Shown here: positions 58,301-64,000 of the stretch, one piece after another
Numbering within the stretch: position 1 is the first letter of the stretch
Layout: the number at the start of each line of letters is the position of its first letter
From: Polydactylus sextarius
Taxonomy: Eukaryota > Chordata > Actinopteri > Polynemidae
DNA length: 64,000 nt
Assembly: GCA_016801845.1 (NCBI GenBank)
Contig: CM028912.1
Coordinates: forward strand, 7,935,501 to 7,999,500
Reading direction: 5' to 3'
Notes under the pieces: generated by a model
What the model saw: only the letters and a program-made list of their open reading frames with translations
Databases searched by the model: none
Told to the model about the DNA's origin: nothing
Translations under genes and position numbers: made by a program

Positions 58301-61029
58301 ACACTGAGCATTTTATCCTCAGTTGTTCCTCATCGCTGCTTCTTGACAAGAGTCACAATCTGCCACAGACGGTGTTAATCGTCTACTTAAGACGTAGAGC
58401 TCAGACATTATCTTACACTTTACAATGTGCAAGGCTGATAAATATTTCTTCTCATCTCTACAGCCGCCTACAGAAATATTACAAGTTTATAAGGTCTCGC
58501 TGCAGGTTATTCTTAGTTTAATGACTTCTTTCATCATTTCCCTTTGAGTCAAATCACGACTGAATCAGCCATGCATGTGCGACTGTGTGTGTGATCAAGT
58601 GAAAAGGGTTGATGTTCGATCTTTTGCCCAACACTGGTCACTGTGACTTGCTTCTGTTTAAGTCAAGAAAAGTCAAGAAATGATAAGATAGACATAGTCT
58701 TACAGATCGCCTTAAAATGTTGATCTAGAGTTCAAAGTTAACTGTAACTGCGCTTTTGTTTTGAAATTAGTTCCCTTCTTTCTCCTTACTTACTTATTGT
58801 AAAAAAGATGGTCAGACATGTGGAGTAACTGTTCTCTTTGCTTATATGGTCACAGCTGTTTCTTTGTTTTCTCCAGTGTTTTTTTCATTCACTTTAAATG
58901 TGTTTTTACCAAAACAATCTTACCAAAATAACTTGTTTCAAATGTATCCTATGACTATTAAATTCCCGCCACCAGTGAGCACTGTGAGTTGGTGCATCTC
59001 CAAAACCGCTCCCGGACACTTACTGGAACAATTAAAAGTTACAATCATCCTACGCACACGCTATGAATCACCATGTTTACAAGATAATGGCTTAACATAG
59101 TTAAGCCATGTTATATATATATATATATATATATATTTATAAGCCAAAATGTCATGTTCTCTCAAGCGTGTTTTTTCAATTTTGTAAACATGTAAACTCT
59201 TGCCAGGTTCATTAATTGGGTCAGTTTGTATAAAACGGTTGTTTACATGAGACTAAAGTAGGTTCATGGTTGTTTCTATGACACAACTGATGAAAAGTGA
59301 GTCAAAACAGTTGAACCATACAAACAACTGCATCAGATAAAAACTGACTTTTGCCAGTTTAAACCAAGATGGCACCGACTGTCAGGATGAACTTTGCTGT
59401 TGATGTCTGGCTACACGCCCACATGATTGGCAAGATTATCACTGAACGCATCTGCGCCTGAAACAGATATCGTTATATCCTCAGATTATCTCAAATGTGG
59501 TTTAGCAGTATCAGATGTAACCACAATCTATTTCACCATCTCATTATCTTTATTCTCATTATCTTTTCTAAATTACTTAATTAACCATTTTGTTAATGGT
59601 CAGGGATGTATTAAAGGTACCCATATTTTTTCAAGCACAAGGGTTGTCTGTTTTAATTGACCAAAGTCCAAAACTAAAAGATATTTAGTTCAACATGGTA
59701 GCAATGACTTTGCTGAAAATAATAACACAATATATAACAACACTTATTTCCATCAATAGTAACAAATCCTTATTTTATGATCCTATCCTATTTTACGAGA
59801 TGAAGTCAGAGAATATTATTATTAGTATTATTTAATTGCCAAAATAATAAATATTTGTAATAGCTGCTGATTTATTTTTGTTGATCATCTGTCATAACTC
59901 TAAATAATGTTCGTTATTTATTAATTTGCGTTGAGTTTATAAACTAATATGTAAAATTAAAAAAATTAAAGTGTCTTGAAATTATCTATTTTGTTTGACA
60001 AAAAAATACCAAACCTAGAAATAATGAATTTACTATAATTTAATGAAGAGCTAACATGAATTAGCCTGTTGCTTGTTTTACCTGTAAATTATTCGCCAAT
60101 TATCAAAAAAAAAAAAAAAAAAAAAGGTGTTGATCGACTAATCATATAATCTGATCAGATAATTAATTATCACTTTTGATAACATCTATACAATATTATT
60201 ATTAGTAGAATTAGCATTTAAGATTTGGTAACCATAGCAACATCACTATAACTGACACGAACTAGATGCTAATCTTAACACGATTTTTATAGCAGTAGGT
60301 GATATTAACGATGGATCACATGAGGATGGTGTGACTAGAAAAATGAAGGATTCAGTAGGTAAAACTAAGTGTCAATCATCAGTATATGTTAGTGGAACAA
60401 GATTGATTAAGTTACATGACACAACAAACTAGCTAGCTAAGCTAGCTAAGCTATGTTGAGAGTACATTACTTTAACTGACATTATCTCTATACTTAGACA
60501 CTTTAATCTCACTTTTAATGCAAATGATGATGCTAAGTTTGCTTATCGTGACAGGTTGTCGTCTGACCCACCTGGTTAGATCCTCTATCTCTGCAGGTAT
60601 GCTTTTCAGTCTGTTTCCACCGAGTGAAAGCGACTGCAGACGCAGCAGTTTCGTGCATTGAAGTGGGATCTCCTCAAATCGGTTCCCACTAAAGTTCAGG
60701 ACCTCCAGCGGTAGAGAGCCAAACTCCTTGGGCAGTGAAAACTCGTCCAGGCGGTTGTTTTTTGCCATCAGTGTTTTAAGCTTTGTCAGCCGAGTAATAC
60801 CTTCTCCGATGGACGTCAATCCGTTGTTGCTGATGTCCAGAAACTCGAGGTTGTACAAAACGCTGACCGACGAGGGCAGCGAGGTTAGCCGGTTGTAGTT
60901 CAGGTAGAGCTGCCTGGTGTCTCTCTTCCTCTCGTTGCTCATACTGTCAACGTTTAAAGTGTTTAAACTCAAATGTGAAAAGTCGAGGACGCCGTCGCCT
61001 GCTGCCGCTGCTCCTTCGTGAAGATCCAT
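55378..61029 (-). CDS. lrrc58: Leucine-rich repeat-containing protein 58, 4 exons
   Basis: LRR protein of unclear molecular role, probably a protein-interaction scaffold in the cytosol. Exons 61029-60572, 56474-56346, 56201-55924 and 55571-55378 join to 1059 nt, giving 352 residues (human 371). The ATG at 61029 opens MDLHEGAAAAGDG; no signal peptide or membrane segment is visible. Leucine-rich repeats span roughly residues 35-250 (LDISNNGLTSI, LNFSGNRFEEIP, LSLGGNRLKSIPAEIE, YLGGNLISAIPPEV, LHNNLLTYLPREI). A conserved region then holds LSLRGNPLVVRFV and TYDPPSLLELAGRTI, followed by a Cys-rich segment (CPNPKC, CVRQIKFVDFCGKYRLP, CSPEC) and an acidic Ser-rich tail ending RLQRVLLG. Intron phases match at every joint. 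The N-terminus is shorter than in human. Confidence 0.95.
56653..56684. repeat. Perfect inverted repeat (hairpin), 13-bp arms, 6-nt loop
   Basis: Left arm cagacttcacaca at 56653-56665, loop 56666-56671, right arm tgtgtgaagtctg at 56672-56684. It lies in lrrc58 intron 1. Confidence 0.85.
59087..59136. repeat. Palindrome followed by (TA)n
   Basis: Perfect 10-bp arms atggcttaac / gttaagccat around a 3-nt centre (59087-59109), then a (TA)n run at 59112-59136. It lies in lrrc58 intron 1. Confidence 0.8.
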
Positions 61030-61339
61030 TTTGGTGATTTTAGCGTGAATTTAAACTCTGAACAAAGTCCTAGCAAAAGTTTTTTTTTTCTTTCTTTCTT
61101 TCTTTCCTTCTTCTTTGTCGCTGTTAGCTAAACCGCGCGTTAGCTCCAGGAGAAGAGATATACTTCAACGCACCAGCACGTAACATTTAACCACATCTCT
61201 AGTGAAAATCTAGGTCACTAATTTAATACGGGGACACGCTACTGTAGCTACATGAAACTATATTGAATGTCGTGGTGCTGCCCCTCAGTGCACTTCTTTG
61301 AGGGAGGAAAAAAAAAAAAACTTCCTCCTGTGGATCGTG

Positions 61340-61385
61340 ATTGGCTAATTCTTGAGGTAAGTCCCGCCCACTCAACGCTGATTGG
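61340..61385 (-). promoter_or_regulatory. lrrc58: Putative lrrc58 promoter: CCAAT - GC box - CCAAT
   Basis: On the minus strand, CCAAT boxes at 61385-61381 and 61344-61340 flank a GC box (CCCGCCC on plus, 61363-61369). This is 310-360 bases upstream of the lrrc58 ATG and fits an NF-Y/Sp1 housekeeping promoter. No TATA box is seen. The transcription start is inferred to lie between here and 61029. Confidence 0.5.
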
Positions 61386-61739
61386 CTACTTCCCCAATCT
61401 GTCACATTATAAAAGTTCTAATTAAGGGATTTGTAGCAGGTTTATTGCAGTTTATTGATATTTTACAGCTACACTCAACCAACTTGTTTGGCGGTAACTT
61501 TTTTTTTTCCAGTCTTGCAACAACGGAAGAACAGTGACGGATGATCCATGATGCCAGCTGCCCAGCTCCATATGCTATTATGCAACCCCCCTCTGCTGTT
61601 ACATTATGCAATGCTCTGCTGACTTAAACGTGCAATGAATAAGAAAGAGGTACAGGAGAATTGAGTCTACCCCACTGTATTAACACTTATTTGTAACAGT
61701 GGACAGCTCAGCAGGATGTATGTTACTTAAGACTCAGGC

Positions 61740-61778
61740 TGCACATACAGTGTTCACTGTATGTTCACTGTATGTGCA
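61740..61778. repeat. Perfect inverted repeat, 13-bp arms, 13-nt loop
   Basis: Left arm tgcacatacagtg at 61740-61752, right arm cactgtatgtgca at 61766-61778. The loop itself repeats part of the arm (gttcactgtat occurs twice in a row). Confidence 0.85.
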
Positions 61779-61789
61779 CATACATTTCA

Positions 61790-62745
61790 CACAGTGAATC
61801 CAAATCAAATAAAGTGTAGCTCTCTTTGTTCTCCAGTAGAAAAAGGAAAGGAAAAGGGAATGAAGACATTAAAATAAATACATAAATGCACCAGTGGTAG
61901 TTCAAAGACGACCAATATGATAAATATAAACATAAACAAATTATATGTTTATTGTAGGAGACAGACAAGTTGCGTAGAGATAGTGGTCTCTTCTTTATTA
62001 CTTTATTTAGTATGTATACTGTCCATATGATGCAGTTTAATAGTTGAAACAACTACAAATAGTGATGTGAAAACAGATTTGATACTAAATGCACAATAAT
62101 CTTAGAAAGTCAGTATGTCTGGTCCTTAAAAGAACCCTCTACACGGTATTTTAATGGGGTAAGTATATAATAATTTAATGAAGTGGCAAAGTTGTGTACC
62201 ACAAATAGCATTCAGTGCAAAAATAGAATTGCAATATTGTTGAAATTACTTTTATTAGGTAAAAATGAATCATCTGTAAAAAGTGTACTCTTTGTACTGT
62301 ACATGAATAGAAAAAAGAAAAGGAAATGAAAAATGAAAGAACATGAATACACACACACACGCTATCGGTAGCACAGACAAGCTGATATGAATACAAACAT
62401 CAACACGTGTTTATATGTTTTGAGTTTATTTCATTACAGTATGTGTACCGTGCACATGATGCAATTTTACTATTTAAACAGCTATAAATATTAATGTGGA
62501 AACAGATTCAATACTAAATGCACAACTATAGAATGTCAACGTGCTTCTACCCTTTATACAACCCCTCTGTGAAGTATTTAAATAGGGTAAGTTTGTAAAT
62601 GATGATAATGATGTGGCATTTTTCTAAACAAAAAACAAATAAGTTCTTTACCAGGAATAGCAAGTCAGTGCAAAAACAGATTTAAGATATAGTTGAAATT
62701 ACTCAAGACAGAATGAGTCTTCTGTGATAAATGAGTGAGTATAAG
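61790..62745. repeat. Diverged direct tandem duplication, unit about 430-470 bp
   Basis: Copy A (about 61790-62270) and copy B (about 62260-62745) share, in the same order: aaagtgta...tagaaaaa; gtatgt.tac.gt.catatgatgca (gtgcacatgatgcaa in B); aaacagatt..atactaaatgcacaa; gggtaagt; agtgcaaaaa.aga; gttgaaattac; and aatga.tc.tctgt. Offsets run from about 470 down to 429, so indels have accumulated. Confidence 0.7.
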
Positions 62746-64000
62746 CAGGTCTTTGTGAGTCTTTTTTTTTTTTTTTTTTTTTTAAATGCCATTTTGATTG
62801 AGTAGTCTATTTGTGTGAGGTAAACGCCTCCAAAGTTTAAAGGCAAGGACAGAAAATGAGCTGTTTTAGTAAACCAGACCTGCTCGGGGCCGGTAAACAC
62901 CAACCAGCTCAAATGAGACACTTATTTATTGATGGTCCCAAACACAAATAAGCACAGTGACACATGTGTTGTGGTGTATGGGCTTTATTGGCTTACATAC
63001 ATATTCCTTACAGTCTCTGCACTTGTAGTGGAATACAGAGGTTTAGCTTGGACCTAGTAATGCAACTTTCACACAGCCATCTATCAGGGATAGAGTCAAA
63101 AAGCACTAGTTAACTGCTAAACTTCAGCAAAAGCGCACTCATTCCTCCCGTGCCACGTGACTTTCACAGCCGTCGTGCAGGCAAAGGTAGAGACCTCAAC
63201 TGTTTGCAGGTCTAAGGCACTGATTTTTTATTGTCAAACCTTCCAATTTAGATATAGGATTTTAACAAATAAAACACATTCAATGAACCAAACTACTCTC
63301 AGCACACTTGATCGCACACAAACATACACACACTTACACACACACATACACACAAGCGCTTTATATGCACCCAGTTACTGATGCGTCTAAGCTACTTTAG
63401 TTGACAGTGAGGCTAGTCCTGCTGTTAGAGTGATTTTGAAAGCACAGGTATAGTGTTGTTGCTGGGTCCAGAGTAATGTTTTACCCGGAGAATTTTTGTA
63501 CATCATTCAAACACATCATCAAGACTTTGGTTTTAGATTTCGCCATGCTATATTCTGATCAAGTCTCACCTGGGTGCAGTTGTGCTGCTTCACCCTGAAA
63601 GATGGACCACTATGTTTGTTTTTGTCTCAGAAATTGTACGATACAGACAGGAAAAAAAAAAAAAAAGTTTAACCAAATAAACGAACAAACAAGAAAGCAC
63701 CAGAGAGACTTGCCTGAGTATAACATGGGAGCAAGATGAGTTCCAACTCAAGCCAATAACATACTGTACATAGACGCAAACGTTTTGCAGGGGGAAAAAA
63801 AATACTTTAGCACTACGATACAAAACGACTTTCAGGCTTGTGATAAACTAAAGCCTGGGAAAGCTAGAGAGAAAGAAAGAAAAGAAAGAGAAGTGCATTG
63901 GTCAAGTAGTAGCCTACTGTGGCAGTTCTAAATGGCAACAAAATCAAAATCACTAGTAGCTTTACCCTCTTCTCCCAGCGTCTACGACCAAACTCCTGAC

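Larger units (their letters stand above)
56475..60571 (-). other. lrrc58: lrrc58 intron 1, no gene seen
   Basis: 4.1-kb AT-rich intron, with donor AG|gtgggt at 60572/60571 and acceptor tgccag at 56480-56475. It holds a perfect hairpin at 56653-56684, poly-A at 57765-57790 and 60105-60125, a palindrome plus (TA)n at 59087-59136 and an AGCTAGCTA-rich stretch near 60429-60452. No coding potential is recognised. Confidence 0.7.
61390..64000. other. Non-coding right end of window
   Basis: No supported exon on either strand. It contains an inverted repeat (61740-61778), a diverged tandem duplication (about 61790-62745) and poly-T at 62762-62783. A minus-strand AATAAA lies at 62989-62984. By synteny with human, fstl1 should lie beyond the right edge on the minus strand, so bases right of 62984 could be its 3' UTR; the sequence alone does not prove this. 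Confidence 0.5.

Noticed and set aside
62984..64000. Possible last coding exon of fstl1
   Set aside because: I searched the minus strand for the expected FSTL1 C-terminal wording and found none. Only a 3' UTR remains possible.

Overview
The window comes from a vertebrate nuclear genome, almost certainly a ray-finned (teleost, probably percomorph) fish. It has split genes with GT-AG introns, abundant (TG)n microsatellites, AT-rich spacers, worn copies of fish-type interspersed repeats, and vertebrate-like proteins that differ from the human ones as expected for fish. I rebuilt exons by hand from splice sites, reading phase and known family sequences. All five reconstructed coding regions keep frame and end in a stop.

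Layout, left to right: nr1i2 (pregnane X receptor, + strand, 280-5603); a short tail-to-tail gap; gsk3b (glycogen synthase kinase 3 beta, - strand, 34840-9966, 11 coding exons, 3.5 kb 3' UTR, CpG-rich start near 35 kb with a CCAAT cluster); an AT-rich spacer; gpr156 (orphan class C GPCR, - strand, 46447-38711, 9 coding exons); lrrc58 (leucine-rich repeat protein, - strand, 61029-55378, 4 exons); and about 2.7 kb of non-coding sequence to the right edge, holding a diverged tandem duplication. Order and orientation of nr1i2-gsk3b-gpr156-lrrc58 match human 3q13.33, where FSTL1 follows, so fstl1 is the expected next gene beyond the right edge.

The main departure from that ancestral block is a TRIM gene of the bloodthirsty/TRIM39-like type (43673-45316, - strand). 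Its coding region is a single exon and lies wholly within the first coding intron of gpr156, on the same strand. It appears to have its own 5' exon, an ISRE-like element and its own polyadenylation signal, so it looks like an independent, possibly interferon-responsive, gene lodged in a host intron.

The genes do not form a functional pathway. They are a xenobiotic-sensing nuclear receptor, a Wnt/insulin-pathway kinase, a Gi-coupled orphan receptor, an LRR protein and an innate-immunity-type E3 ligase, held together by ancient synteny. I found no tRNA, rRNA, CRISPR array or intact autonomous transposon. Introns and spacers hold mainly microsatellites, worn repeats and a few perfect short hairpins.
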